Of a DNA stretch of 64,000 nt, positions 8,365 through 16,857 are shown one piece after another. The translations under genes and the position numbers were made by a program. The stretch is from positions 29,771 through 93,770 of the forward strand of contig CBDFNK010000011.1 of NCBI GenBank assembly GCA_965250205.1, written 5' to 3'. The stretch's first letter is position 1; each line of letters opens with the position of its first letter. The notes beneath the pieces are model-generated. The model worked only from the letters and a program-made list of their open reading frames with translations, searched no databases and was not told where the DNA came from. Origin of the DNA: JAHZKN01 sp965250205. Lineage in GTDB: Bacteria > Pseudomonadota > Alphaproteobacteria > Rhizobiales > Hyphomicrobiaceae.

Positions 8365-9669
8365 ATGCAACAAACATTGAAACGTGTGGCAGTCATCGGT
8401 GGTGTACGCACCCCGTTTTGTCGCTCCGGTACGCTTTATGCCGATCAGACTAATTTGGATTTGATGTCTGCCGCGTTGAACGGATTAGTGGACCAATACA
8501 AATTGAAAGGCACTCACATAGATGAAGTGACCGGCGGTGCGGTCATCACGCACTCGAAGGATTTCAATCTGACACGCGAAGCGGTTCTGAATACGTCACT
8601 TGCCAAATCAACGCCGGGTGTCACCATGATGCAGGCCTGTGGCACCAGCCTGCAGGCAGCACTTGGCCTAGGCGCTAAGATCGCAACAGGTGAAATCGAG
8701 AGTGGCATTGCGACCGGGTCAGACACCACTTCTGATGCGCCGATTGTGTTTTCGAAAAAGATCGCGAAGCGATTGGTGACGCTACCACAGCAAAAAACAA
8801 TGATGGACAAACTCAAACTGTTTAAGGGTTTTTCACCAGCTGAATTGACACCACAACCACCGTCAGTGGCTGAACCCCGTACCGGGTTATCCATGGGCGA
8901 GCATTGCGAATTAATGGCCAAGAACTGGAATATTGCGCGCGAAGATCAAGACCAACTGGCCTACGAAAGTCATAAGAATTCCGCTGAAGCGTATGCCAGT
9001 GGTCATATGGATAATCTTGTTGTGCCTTTCGCCGGTGTGTTCCGTGACAACAATATGCGCGGGGACACGACTGTTGAAAAATTGTCAACGCTGAAAAACG
9101 CATTTGACAAGTCAAGCAAGGGTACGTTGTCGGCTGGCAATTCGACACCGCTAACAGATGGTGCGTCTGTTGTATTGTTGGCCAGTGAAGAGTGGGCCGC
9201 TAAGCGTGGACTGCCTGTTTTGGCATATCTCAGTTTTGGTCAGTCGGTTGGCAATGATTTTGTTGCGGGCGATGGGTTGCTGATGGCGCCAACACTCGCT
9301 GTCTCCAAGATGCTGGATCGTGCGGGTTTGTCCCTGCAGGATTTCGACTTCTATGAAATTCACGAAGCCTTTGCAGCCCAAGTTCTGTGCACGCTGAAAG
9401 CTTGGGAAGATGAAGAGTTTTGCAAGGAACACTTAGGACAAGAAGCCGCTCTTGGCTCGATTGATCGTGCGAAGCTCAATGTGAAAGGATCGTCGCTTGC
9501 CGTTGGACATCCGTTCGCAGCAACGGGTGCGCGGATTGTTGCAAACCTTGCCCAGCTACTGTCGGAGCAAGGTGGACGTGGATTGATTTCCGTGTGCACC
9601 GCTGGCGGCATGGGTGTTGCCGCGATCATGGAAAGTGCGAAAGCCGCCGATATGCGCAACGCAGCCTGA
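8365..9669 (+). CDS. fadI: Acetyl-CoA acyltransferase (3-ketoacyl-CoA thiolase), FadI type
   Basis: This thiolase performs the last step of beta-oxidation, cleaving 3-ketoacyl-CoA to acetyl-CoA. At 434 residues it is close to E. coli FadI (436). The nucleophilic Cys92 lies in MMQACGTSLQAALG. The histidine loop is EIHEAFAAQV, the second catalytic histidine is in SLAVGHPFAATGARI, and the base cysteine is in VCTAGGMG. A GGxG-poor C-terminus matches the trifunctional-complex subfamily. The ATG at 8365 has a GAGGGAG ribosome site. It ends the fadE-fadJ-fadI operon and is followed by a strong terminator. Confidence 0.93.
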   Translation: MQQTLKRVAVIGGVRTPFCRSGTLYADQTNLDLMSAALNGLVDQYKLKGTHIDEVTGGAVITHSKDFNLTREAVLNTSLAKSTPGVTMMQACGTSLQAALGLGAKIATGEIESGIATGSDTTSDAPIVFSKKIAKRLVTLPQQKTMMDKLKLFKGFSPAELTPQPPSVAEPRTGLSMGEHCELMAKNWNIAREDQDQLAYESHKNSAEAYASGHMDNLVVPFAGVFRDNNMRGDTTVEKLSTLKNAFDKSSKGTLSAGNSTPLTDGASVVLLASEEWAAKRGLPVLAYLSFGQSVGNDFVAGDGLLMAPTLAVSKMLDRAGLSLQDFDFYEIHEAFAAQVLCTLKAWEDEEFCKEHLGQEAALGSIDRAKLNVKGSSLAVGHPFAATGARIVANLAQLLSEQGGRGLISVCTAGGMGVAAIMESAKAADMRNAA

Positions 9670-9701
9670 AGCATTACGGCCGGTTGACAGAATGTATCAA
9701 G

Positions 9702-9733
9702 AAAAGGCGGCCTCGGTTTGGGCCGCCTTTTTT
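9702..9733 (+). terminator. Rho-independent terminator of the fad operon
   Basis: An 11-bp stem (9702-9712 with 9721-9731, core GGCGGCC/GGCCGCC), an 8-nt loop and a T run. The A-tract on the opposite side means it can also serve the MerR-type gene that converges from the right. Confidence 0.9.
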
Positions 9734-9763
9734 GCGTTCAGAGTTTTTTTTGGTCGATGATGG

Positions 9764-10198
9764 TTAGTCTACTTTTTTGCGCACTTTGAGGTGTGCCTGA
9801 CACCGTTCGCGAATATCTTTGAGATCGTTGAGTGTGCGCTCAATGTCCAACAGTTTGGTATCGAGATCGTTGATTGTCGCTTCTACTTTTTCAAGCAGGT
9901 GGCGGGTCTGGGTAACCTGCTCAGGATCGGTATCATAAAGCGCGATATACTCTGCAATATCATCAAGGCTAAAGCCGAGGTTTTTGCCGCGCAGGATCAG
10001 CACCAGCCGAGCACGATCACGAACGGTGTAAATGCGACTAGCGCCCTTGCGTTCGGGCATGATAAGGCCCAACGATTCATAAAAGCGGATAGTCCTAGTT
10101 GTGATGTTGAATTCTTGAGCGAGATTGCCGATGCTATAGGTGCGTTCAGAATCGCCGCTCTTTTCGCCCAGTTTATCTCTAGGCAATGTTGAAGACAT
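9764..10198 (-). CDS. MerR-family transcriptional regulator
   Basis: This is a 144-residue MerR-type regulator. Residues about 19-88 form the winged helix: YSIGNLAQEFNITTRTIRFY is the recognition region, followed by ESLGLIMPERKGASRIYT. A long C-terminal coiled coil (LEKVEATINDLDTKLLDIER onward) would dimerise. It lacks the metal-binding cysteine pattern of MerR or CueR (one late Cys only), which fits the LiuR-like branch that controls fatty-acid and branched-chain amino-acid breakdown. It starts 5 bp after fadD on the same strand, so the two form an operon. The palindrome at 3643-3665 upstream of fadE is the obvious target. The ligand is probably an acyl-CoA, by inference. Confidence 0.85.
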   Translation of the reverse strand: MSSTLPRDKLGEKSGDSERTYSIGNLAQEFNITTRTIRFYESLGLIMPERKGASRIYTVRDRARLVLILRGKNLGFSLDDIAEYIALYDTDPEQVTQTRHLLEKVEATINDLDTKLLDIERTLNDLKDIRERCQAHLKVRKKVD

Positions 10199-10203
10199 GT
10201 GGG

Positions 10204-11922
10204 TTATGTCGCCTTTCGCTTCTGCGCTTCTTCCTCTTTCAGTTCTTTTTTCGACAATTTACCAATCATGGTTTTCGGTAATTCATCGCGGAACTCAATT
10301 TCAGCAGGCAGTTCGATTTTGGAAAGCTTCACTTTCAAATGCGCCATGATGTCTTCAGCCGTGACCTTCTGGCCAGCCATTAATTTGATAAACGCCTTCG
10401 GCGCTTCGCCGCGATATTCATCTGGTATCCCAATAACGGTGACTTCTTCAACCGCTGGGAACTCATAGACCGCCTCTTCAATGTGGCGCGGATAGACGTT
10501 ATACCCTGAACATATAATGAGGTCTTTTGTCCGGTCTACGACTTCAAACCAGCCGTCCTCATCCATAACGGCAACATCACCAGTACGTAAAAAATCGCCA
10601 ATGAACTGGTCTTTTGTTGCTTCTGGTTGCTTCCAGTAGCCAGCCATGACCTGAGGGCCCTTGATGCAAACCTCGCCACGTTCGCCTTGCGCCACTTCCT
10701 TGGTCGGGTCGTCCAAGCTACGCAACGAGACAACGGTTCTTGGCATTGGCACGCCGATGGAGCGCTCCTTCACAACACCTTCGATTGGGTTGCAGGTGGC
10801 AACAGGTGAGGTTTCAGACAATCCATAGCCTTCCACCAATTTGCAGCCTGTTATCTTTTCAAACCCCTGCTTGACTTCAAGCGGTAGCGGCGCCCCACCG
10901 GACAAACAGAATTTCAGAGAAGAGAGATCAAAATTTTTAAGTTTTGGATGGTTCATCATTGCGTTGTAGAGCGTTGGCACGCCCGGCATGACAGTCGGTT
11001 TGGTTTTGTGCAGTAGTTTTAATGCATCATCCAGAACAAACCTTGGCATGATCACGATTTCAGAACCTTTGGCGACACCAAAGTTCATGACAACTGTCAT
11101 CGCAAAGACGTGGAAGAAGGGGAGCACACCAAAGACGCGCTCGCCGCCATCAATCAATTCCGGTGCCCACGACGCCACCTGTTGCACATTCACATAAAGA
11201 TTATAATGTGTCAGCATCGCCCCTTTAGGTTTGCCGGTTGTGCCGCCAGTGTACTGCAGCACTGCGACATCATTGAGGGGATCAACAGCCACAGGCACAA
11301 AGGTGCCCGCACCAGACAACAGGTCTGCTTCAAGTATGACCTTATCTTTGGCAGAAGAGTTTGAAATGCGTGCCAGTTCTTTACCCTTTGCCAATTTAAA
11401 CAGAACAGATTTGACACCTGGCAACAGGGCAGGGAAGGAACCCACAATCGCTTTTTTCAGGACGCCGGACTGCAGCAATATTTCGACTTTTTCGAACAAC
11501 AACTTCAGGTCTAACGTGACCATAATTTCTGTTTCGCTGTCGTCAATCTGATAGGACAGCTCTTCGATGGTGTAGAGCGGATTGAAGTTAACGACTGTAC
11601 CGCCTGCTTTCAGCACAGCGTAGTAATAGATGATGAAGGTTGGGCAGTTGGGCAAGAAGAGACCGACCTTGGTGCCCTTTTTGACACCAATCTCCTGAAG
11701 GCCGGTCGCGGTCTTATCAACAATGGCGCCAATCTCTTTGAAGGTGTGAACCTTGCCTAAAAAGTTGGTGAAGGGGCGGTTCGGGAAACGACTTACCGAG
11801 CGTTCTAGGAGCTCTGTCAGGCTGGCAGAAGGAAAGTTCATATGCCAGTTAACTTGTTCCGGGTAGCCCTTGAGCCAGGCATAATTTTCCTGGCCGGGAC
11901 CTCCGGTTTCTGTCGTATTCAT
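10204..11922 (-). CDS. fadD: Long-chain fatty acid-CoA ligase
   Basis: This 572-residue enzyme belongs to the AMP-binding family and should activate long-chain fatty acids to acyl-CoA for the fad enzymes next door. The P-loop motif is YTGGTTGKPKGAMLTHYNL. The second core motif is EGYGLSETSPV. The hinge is RTGDVAVMDEDGWFEVVDR, followed by DLIICSGYNVYPRHIEEAVY. The A10 lysine lies in LPKTMIGKLSKKELK. Length and motif spacing match E. coli FadD. The MerR-type gene follows after 5 bp. It converges on the fad operon with the shared terminator between them. Confidence 0.93.
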   Translation of the reverse strand: MNTTETGGPGQENYAWLKGYPEQVNWHMNFPSASLTELLERSVSRFPNRPFTNFLGKVHTFKEIGAIVDKTATGLQEIGVKKGTKVGLFLPNCPTFIIYYYAVLKAGGTVVNFNPLYTIEELSYQIDDSETEIMVTLDLKLLFEKVEILLQSGVLKKAIVGSFPALLPGVKSVLFKLAKGKELARISNSSAKDKVILEADLLSGAGTFVPVAVDPLNDVAVLQYTGGTTGKPKGAMLTHYNLYVNVQQVASWAPELIDGGERVFGVLPFFHVFAMTVVMNFGVAKGSEIVIMPRFVLDDALKLLHKTKPTVMPGVPTLYNAMMNHPKLKNFDLSSLKFCLSGGAPLPLEVKQGFEKITGCKLVEGYGLSETSPVATCNPIEGVVKERSIGVPMPRTVVSLRSLDDPTKEVAQGERGEVCIKGPQVMAGYWKQPEATKDQFIGDFLRTGDVAVMDEDGWFEVVDRTKDLIICSGYNVYPRHIEEAVYEFPAVEEVTVIGIPDEYRGEAPKAFIKLMAGQKVTAEDIMAHLKVKLSKIELPAEIEFRDELPKTMIGKLSKKELKEEEAQKRKAT

Positions 11923-12306
11923 TGGCCCATCCTCCCAATTGACGGTGCCATTTGGCCCTAACAGGGCAGTTTGATTGGCACTCTAACCACACCAAGGCTG
12001 TCAAAAATGTCCACCATGGCACCGACCGAGGTATATTCAACACCTTTTTTGCCAGGAACGCCAGAGCGTTGCGCTTCCTGGCAATATCTGGTTTCGTGTT
12101 TCCTAAGTAATAACTTTCTAGGGTATCCCTGTCATAGAGTAGTTCGACCCAGGCCAGGGTTTGAGGCACTTGCGCTAGGCTAGACTCTTCGTATGTTTAA
12201 CGATAAGTGACGCCTTATCTTGAGCTTCAATCGGCCCTGAATTAAGTGAGTAACCAACAGATAAAGGATCCCTGTGCCTGACCATCAGCCGGGGCTGGAG
12301 ACCAAA
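11923..12306. other. Divergent intergenic region, fadD / acyl carrier protein
   Basis: About 380 bp between divergent start codons should hold both promoters. I see no repeat family member, no clear ACGT palindrome like the one before fadE, and no convincing gene. Confidence 0.5.
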
Positions 12307-12576
12307 ATGGACGAAGTCGCAACTAAAATTACCGACATCCTGAAAAAACACATGAAAGAGCCAATGGACAACATTGAGCTCACAACGCCGCTGACCGACC
12401 TCAGCATCGAATCACTCGACCTTGCCATGATTGTATTTGATATCGAAGACACCTTTGGCATCGAGATCCCATACAACGCGAACGAAGAAGTTGAAGACTT
12501 TAAAACCGTTGGCTCTGTTGTTGAGCGCGTAAAAGCACTCGTTGATGCAGGTGATGCTGGTGCGGCAAGCGCCTAA
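12307..12576 (+). CDS. Acyl carrier protein
   Basis: This is an 89-residue acyl carrier protein from the ATG at 12307; a GTG at 12274 with an AAAGGA site would add 11 residues. The phosphopantetheine site is the serine in LSIESLDLAMIVFDIEDTFG, and the acidic helix II/III pattern is clear. It differs from housekeeping AcpP, which has DSLDTVELVM. The next gene is a ketoacyl-ACP synthase 113 bp downstream, so the pair probably makes a dedicated acyl chain. AcpXL-like lipid A work is possible, but the neighbours fabZ, lpxXL and the alcohol dehydrogenase usual for that cluster are absent. An Ala/Gly-rich tail ends the protein. Confidence 0.88.
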   Translation: MDEVATKITDILKKHMKEPMDNIELTTPLTDLSIESLDLAMIVFDIEDTFGIEIPYNANEEVEDFKTVGSVVERVKALVDAGDAGAASA

Positions 12577-12689
12577 TCTGCACGGATAAAATTTGGCATT
12601 CTTCGCTTGTGGACTAGCGCCTTTTTGGCTGCAATCCCACAAGGGATTTGTTGCAGCCCCGAAACGCTAACTTGGCGATTGGTAGAGAT

Positions 12690-13922
12690 ATGACAAAAGC
12701 GAACGGTTTGCGCCGTGTCGTTGTGACCGGTCTTGGCGCAGTCACACCGATAGGTCTGGACACAGATGAAACCTGGTCAGCGATGAAAGCTGGCAAATGC
12801 GGCGTTGGTAAAATTGAAAATTTTGATCTTGAAGATCTCTATATTCATATTGCGGGCGAAGTGAAGGGTTTTGACCCAGTCAAACATGTTTCAAGTCGCC
12901 AAATTCAATATGGTGACCGCTACTCATGGTTTGCGGGGCGTGCGGCTAAAGAAGCTTGGACACAATCGGGACTTACAACACCGATAGCTGATCCTTACCG
13001 CGCTGCTTGCATAATTGGCTCCGGTGCAGGAGGCCATTCAACGATTGAGAAGGCCTATCGAGACCTCTTTATTAAAAAGAAAAAAGCTACGCATCCGCTG
13101 ACTTTGCTGCGCATTATTGGCTCGTCTGCGTCAGCGCACGTTGGCATTGATTTGGGCATCAAAGGTCCAACTTTTGCCACCTGTTCAGCCTGCTCTACCG
13201 CCACCCATGCCATTGGTCTGGCCTATGACTACATCCGTAACGGTCTTGTTGATGTCAGTGTCGCGGGTGCTTCAGAAGCGGTGTTGACCTACGGCTCAAT
13301 GCGCTCCTGGCAGGCGATGCGTGTGCTGTCACCAGAAGGCTGTTTCCCGTTTTCGAAAAAACGCAACGGCACGGCGCTGGCAGAAGGTGCTGGCATTTTG
13401 GTGTTGGAAGAATATGAGCACGCAAAAAAACGTGGTGCGAAAATTCTGGCCGAGCTGGTTGGCTATGGCATGTCTTCGGACTCTAAAGACATGGTCAATC
13501 CAGACGCGGAAGGGCCGCGCTCTGCGATGCAGTTGGCGCTTGATGATGCCGGTCTGACGGCAAATAAAATCGATTATTTGAATGCCCACGGCACAGCCAC
13601 GGCCCTGAACGATATCAATGAAACCAATGCCATTAAGATGGTCTATGGAGACCACGCCCAAAAACTTGCGATTTCATCGACCAAATCAATGACCGGTCAC
13701 TTATTGGGTGCGTGCGGTGGGGTTGAAGCCGTCACCTGCATTAAGGCAGCGCAAGAGGGTTGGATCCCACCAACCATCAACCTTGAAGAACCCGATCCTA
13801 AGTGTGATCTCGACTACGTGCCAAACGAGGGCCGCAAGGCTGATATCAAATATACGATGTCGAATTCCTTTGCCTTTGGCGGACTTAATGCCGTGTTGGT
13901 ATTTGGCCCACCGCCAGTTTAG
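12690..13922 (+). CDS. Beta-ketoacyl-ACP synthase II-like protein
   Basis: This 410-residue condensing enzyme is FabF-like. It should extend acyl chains on the adjacent carrier protein with malonyl-ACP. The catalytic cysteine is in ATCSACSTATHAIG, and the two histidines are in LNAHGTATALND and STKSMTGHLLGACGG. The glycine-rich C-terminus NSFAFGGLNAVLVF is intact. The ATG at 12690 has GAGA upstream; an in-frame TTG at 12648 is less likely. Because a housekeeping fabF normally sits with fabG-acpP, this copy next to a divergent acyl carrier protein is probably specialised. The product is unknown. Confidence 0.88.
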   Translation: MTKANGLRRVVVTGLGAVTPIGLDTDETWSAMKAGKCGVGKIENFDLEDLYIHIAGEVKGFDPVKHVSSRQIQYGDRYSWFAGRAAKEAWTQSGLTTPIADPYRAACIIGSGAGGHSTIEKAYRDLFIKKKKATHPLTLLRIIGSSASAHVGIDLGIKGPTFATCSACSTATHAIGLAYDYIRNGLVDVSVAGASEAVLTYGSMRSWQAMRVLSPEGCFPFSKKRNGTALAEGAGILVLEEYEHAKKRGAKILAELVGYGMSSDSKDMVNPDAEGPRSAMQLALDDAGLTANKIDYLNAHGTATALNDINETNAIKMVYGDHAQKLAISSTKSMTGHLLGACGGVEAVTCIKAAQEGWIPPTINLEEPDPKCDLDYVPNEGRKADIKYTMSNSFAFGGLNAVLVFGPPPV

Positions 13923-14073
13923 GCTGAATTATAAGCCGCTTTTTGTATACCTTGCTTGAAGCGGACACATTGCTCCCGTTAGTGAAGGTGAGCGTGCCAA
14001 GACCTTATGAGTTGGCAGGCTCACCAGATATGCGACAGCAGCAAAAGGTCGCGTTGCCTGACGAGGCCTGAAA

Positions 14074-14526
14074 ATGCCGACCAATCTCATCAAGCCGCTC
14101 AAAACTGGACCTGGCAAAGGTTCTGGGTCGGTTGGCCTTGGTCGCGTCGGCAAAAATAGTCGCCAAATTACTCTGGAAGCCGGCGGTGTTAGGCTGAAAC
14201 TGGCCCTTTATGATCTTCCTACAGCGGCGCGGATTGCCCAAGCGGTCCCGCTTTTTGGCGTCGCAGAACCGTGGGGCGCGTGTCTCCATTTTAGACTTCC
14301 TATAGGCACGGGGCGCGAGCGCGGCGCGCGGCTGAATGCCCGCCTGGGTGAGGTTTATTATTGGATGGAAGAAGGCCGCGTGCTGATCCCCTTTGGTCCG
14401 ACACCCATATCTCGCGACAATGAAATTCGTTTACCGCGGCCCTGCAACCCGTGGGCTGAAGTCGTTGGTGACGTGACGCTCTTGCGGGCTGTGGCACCGA
14501 GTGCCAAGGTGACGCTCAAGGCTTAG
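14074..14526 (+). CDS. Cyclophilin-like fold protein, copy 1
   Basis: This 150-residue protein resembles the small cyclophilin-like family typified by Thermotoga TM1367 (Pfam Cyclophil_like). The diagnostic C-terminal stretch is FGPTPISRDNEIRLPRPCNP, shared with the next gene. The central Trp and the VYYW-type strand are also family features. It has a basic, Gly-rich N-terminal extension of about 30 residues that the second copy lacks, and a more basic, diverged core. Family members lack the canonical cyclophilin active-site arginine as far as known, and their biochemical role is not settled. The 61-bp spacing to copy 2 suggests a tandem duplication transcribed together. Confidence 0.75.
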   Translation: MPTNLIKPLKTGPGKGSGSVGLGRVGKNSRQITLEAGGVRLKLALYDLPTAARIAQAVPLFGVAEPWGACLHFRLPIGTGRERGARLNARLGEVYYWMEEGRVLIPFGPTPISRDNEIRLPRPCNPWAEVVGDVTLLRAVAPSAKVTLKA

Positions 14527-14574
14527 GTAAAAAAGGCCCGGGTAAACATAGCCTAGCGATTTGGGATCAGAAGC

Positions 14575-14961
14575 GTGCGGGAAGTTCTTTTCAGGGTTGG
14601 AGACGTGGAGATCAAGGCGCGCTTGGCGGACACTCCAACGGCGAACAAAATTTGGAATGCCTTGCCTCTCTCTGCAACGGTGCAAACCTGGGGTGCGGAA
14701 ATCTATTTCGACACCCCTGTTACGAGCGAGCGTGAACCAAATGCGCGTGACGTCGTCAAACCGGGCGAGATCGCATACTGGCCAGACGGCAACGCGATCG
14801 CCATCGGCTTTGGTCCAACGCCGATTTCAAAAAACGGCGAAATCCGATTGGCAAGCCCGTGCAATATCTGGGCTGAGACGATAGATGATGTACGCGTGCT
14901 GCTGAAAATTCACGCTGGTGAGAACATTGTCGTGGTTCCTGTACCCACTGCGGCACAATAA
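14575..14961 (+). CDS. Cyclophilin-like fold protein, copy 2
   Basis: This 128-residue protein matches the TM1367-type cyclophilin-like family along its whole length. The N-terminus VEIKARLADTPTANKIWNAL, the central WGAEIYFDTPV, then PGEIAYWPDGNAIAIGFGPT and the following PISKNGEIRLASP give the usual order. A GTG start at 14575 lies after GGGATC. It is the more typical of the two tandem copies. Its function is unknown; the shared motif with copy 1 shows they are paralogues. Confidence 0.82.
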   Translation: MREVLFRVGDVEIKARLADTPTANKIWNALPLSATVQTWGAEIYFDTPVTSEREPNARDVVKPGEIAYWPDGNAIAIGFGPTPISKNGEIRLASPCNIWAETIDDVRVLLKIHAGENIVVVPVPTAAQ

Positions 14962-15043
14962 GGACTTTTCCGACAGGTGACCCATGTGTCACCGCGCTCA
15001 CGGCGGTCAATAAAATTCTCAACCCCTTGGCAAACACAACCCC

Positions 15044-15817
15044 ATGACACTGCCGATCTCGGTTTTCATCATCACCTACAACGAAGCGCGCCGCCTTGGA
15101 CGCACGATCAAGGCTGCACAAAGGATTGCCAACCAAGTCGTAGTGGTTGACAGCGGATCGAGCGATGACACAGTCGACATTGCAAAAAGCCTGGGCGCTG
15201 ATGTATTTTCCAATGACTGGCAGGGCTACGGTCAACAAAAACGCTTTGCAGAGGATCAATGCACAGGCGTTTGGTTGTTCAATCTTGATGCTGATGAGGT
15301 GGTCACAGAAAATCTGGCCCTAGAGCTTGAGGCGATATTCGCCACGCCGCCTGAAAAGCCGCTTGCCTTTAGGGTCAAAATTCACAACGTGTATCCTGGA
15401 GATGATAAACCCCGGTGGCTGGCCAATGACTACAATGTCGTGCGGCTCTATCATCGCAATGCGGGCCGCTATCGTGATCACTCAACGTATGACCGTGTCG
15501 TTCTCAAAGAGGGCGTTGAAATACGCCAGCTCGCCAATCCCGTCCATCATTTCTCGATTGTCGATTGGCATCAGATGGTCGACAAGAGCAATCGATTTTC
15601 ATCCCACCATTTGGAGAAGGCGGAGACGCGGAATGCGGTGGCGCTTAAGTTGCGATTGGTGATTGAATTTCCGTGGATATTTTTGAAAGAGTATATCGGC
15701 AAATTCCACATCACTGGCGGTTGGAAAGGGTTTGTGTTTTCCCTGAACGCCGCCTTTATGCGCACCCTGCGCCTTGCCAAAATGTTGGACGTGATTGAGA
15801 GCTCGAAGAGAAAGTGA
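15044..15817 (+). CDS. Glycosyltransferase family 2, WaaE/KdtX-like
   Basis: This 257-residue GT-A glycosyltransferase should transfer a sugar in surface polysaccharide or LPS core synthesis. The N-terminus ISVFIITYNEARRLGRTI, VVVDSGSSDDTVDIA, and the DxD-like metal site LFNLDADEVV are classical. The middle LYHRNAGRYRDHSTYDRV and the HITGGWKGF stretch are the pattern of the LPS core glucosyltransferase WaaE/KdtX. A basic C-terminus is present and there is no membrane segment of note. The exact acceptor is unknown. It stands alone after the cyclophilin-like pair. Confidence 0.85.
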   Translation: MTLPISVFIITYNEARRLGRTIKAAQRIANQVVVVDSGSSDDTVDIAKSLGADVFSNDWQGYGQQKRFAEDQCTGVWLFNLDADEVVTENLALELEAIFATPPEKPLAFRVKIHNVYPGDDKPRWLANDYNVVRLYHRNAGRYRDHSTYDRVVLKEGVEIRQLANPVHHFSIVDWHQMVDKSNRFSSHHLEKAETRNAVALKLRLVIEFPWIFLKEYIGKFHITGGWKGFVFSLNAAFMRTLRLAKMLDVIESSKRK

Positions 15818-16127
15818 CGGGGTGTCGCGGCGATACCTGCCTGCCACACCGGCTGCATGATTAGATCAGCGAAGCAGACTGCAACGAAGTCGCCTTCAAC
15901 AGCGCGTTGCAGGAGTTCCCGGCGTCGGGCTTTCAGTCGAACTTGGCGTAGGTGTTCCATGGCGATGCAAATCTGCGAACGCACAACTTGGTGTTGATGA
16001 ATTGGATGAGTTGGTGACGGTAGGCGCGTTTGCAGTCAGGTGTAAAGGCCACGTTCCGTTGGGAAACCCCTGGAAAAAGCTTGATTGACCTTGTTGGAGG
16101 ATCGAGCAAGCTATCTAGAATAGCGTC
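15818..16127. other. Intergenic region at the left edge of a small accessory island
   Basis: 310 bp without a recognisable gene. Minus-strand open frames here contain no motif I recognise and are probably noise or decayed coding sequence. It lies between the glycosyltransferase and a DUF4238/SRAP hybrid remnant. Confidence 0.4.
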
Positions 16128-16451
16128 ATGAATGGGCAAAGAACCAAGAAACAACATGTCGTACCCCGCTTCTATCTGGATAACTTCTCAGATGAAAATG
16201 GGATGATCTGGACATACACAGCAGGTTCTGGAAAAGCATGGAGCGCTTCTCCCGAAAATACGGGTGTGGAAAGCAACGTTTACTCCGTAAAAGAAGAAGA
16301 TGGAGAATATAATGACGAGCTAGAGCACTGGCTCGCGAGTGTCGAAGACCATGCTTCCAAGGTTTATCACAAACTACTTAAAGGTAGCATCGGAGATGAT
16401 GACAAACGTATTTTGTCTTTGTTTTTTGCCTGCCACATCATTCTCAGAACC
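16128..16451 (+). pseudogene. 5' fragment of a DUF4238-type gene
   Basis: The N-terminus KKQHVVPRFYLDNFSDENG is the hallmark of DUF4238 proteins, which are usually 250-350 residues. Here homology is lost after residue 108 (IILRT), close to the junction with another remnant. The frame then runs 14 codons into unrelated sequence and stops at 16496. The fragment keeps a complete start region. DUF4238 proteins have no settled function and are frequent in islands. The break point near 16452 is seen as a sudden change of family. Confidence 0.75.
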
Positions 16452-16800
16452 CAAGGGCAGGCAGCCTGCCGTGTGGCATTGGTTTGCATTGGATGATGAC
16501 CGCACACCGTTTGCTTTTGCGGGCCTGTGGCGCTCATTCAAGGGCAAGCTCAAAGCAGACGGGGACACGGTTGAGCTGACCATGTATTCGTTTCTCACAA
16601 CCACACCCAACAATATTGTGAAGCCCATACACCCGACGCGCATGCCGGTGCTGTTGGTGGGTGACGATGCTCATGACACTTGGATGAACGGCACGGCTGA
16701 TGAGGCTATGGCGCTGGCCAAGCCTTACACTGATGATGGTATGAAGGTCGTGGCAAAGGGTGAGAAGCGTGATGTTGAAGTCTCACCAACAAGACAATAA
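16452..16800 (+). pseudogene. 3' fragment of an SRAP (HMCES/YedK) family gene
   Basis: In a different frame from the DUF4238 piece, this stretch encodes the C-terminal half of an SRAP peptidase-like protein, which cross-links to abasic sites in single-stranded DNA. The order KGRQPAVWHWFALDDD, PFAFAGLWRSFK, YSFLTTTPNNIVKPIHPTRM and PVLLVGDDAHDTWM is the family pattern. The N-terminal half with the catalytic cysteine is missing, so it cannot be functional. The joint with the DUF4238 fragment is the scar of an insertion or deletion. Confidence 0.8.
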
Positions 16801-16857
16801 GCTACGACAACTTTATCATCTATTTTCTAACCAGATTTTGAAAGCTGTAAAAGTGTC

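Noticed and set aside
15571..15984. Minus-strand open frame after the glycosyltransferase
   Set aside because: Half overlaps the glycosyltransferase and the rest shows no family pattern or ribosome site.
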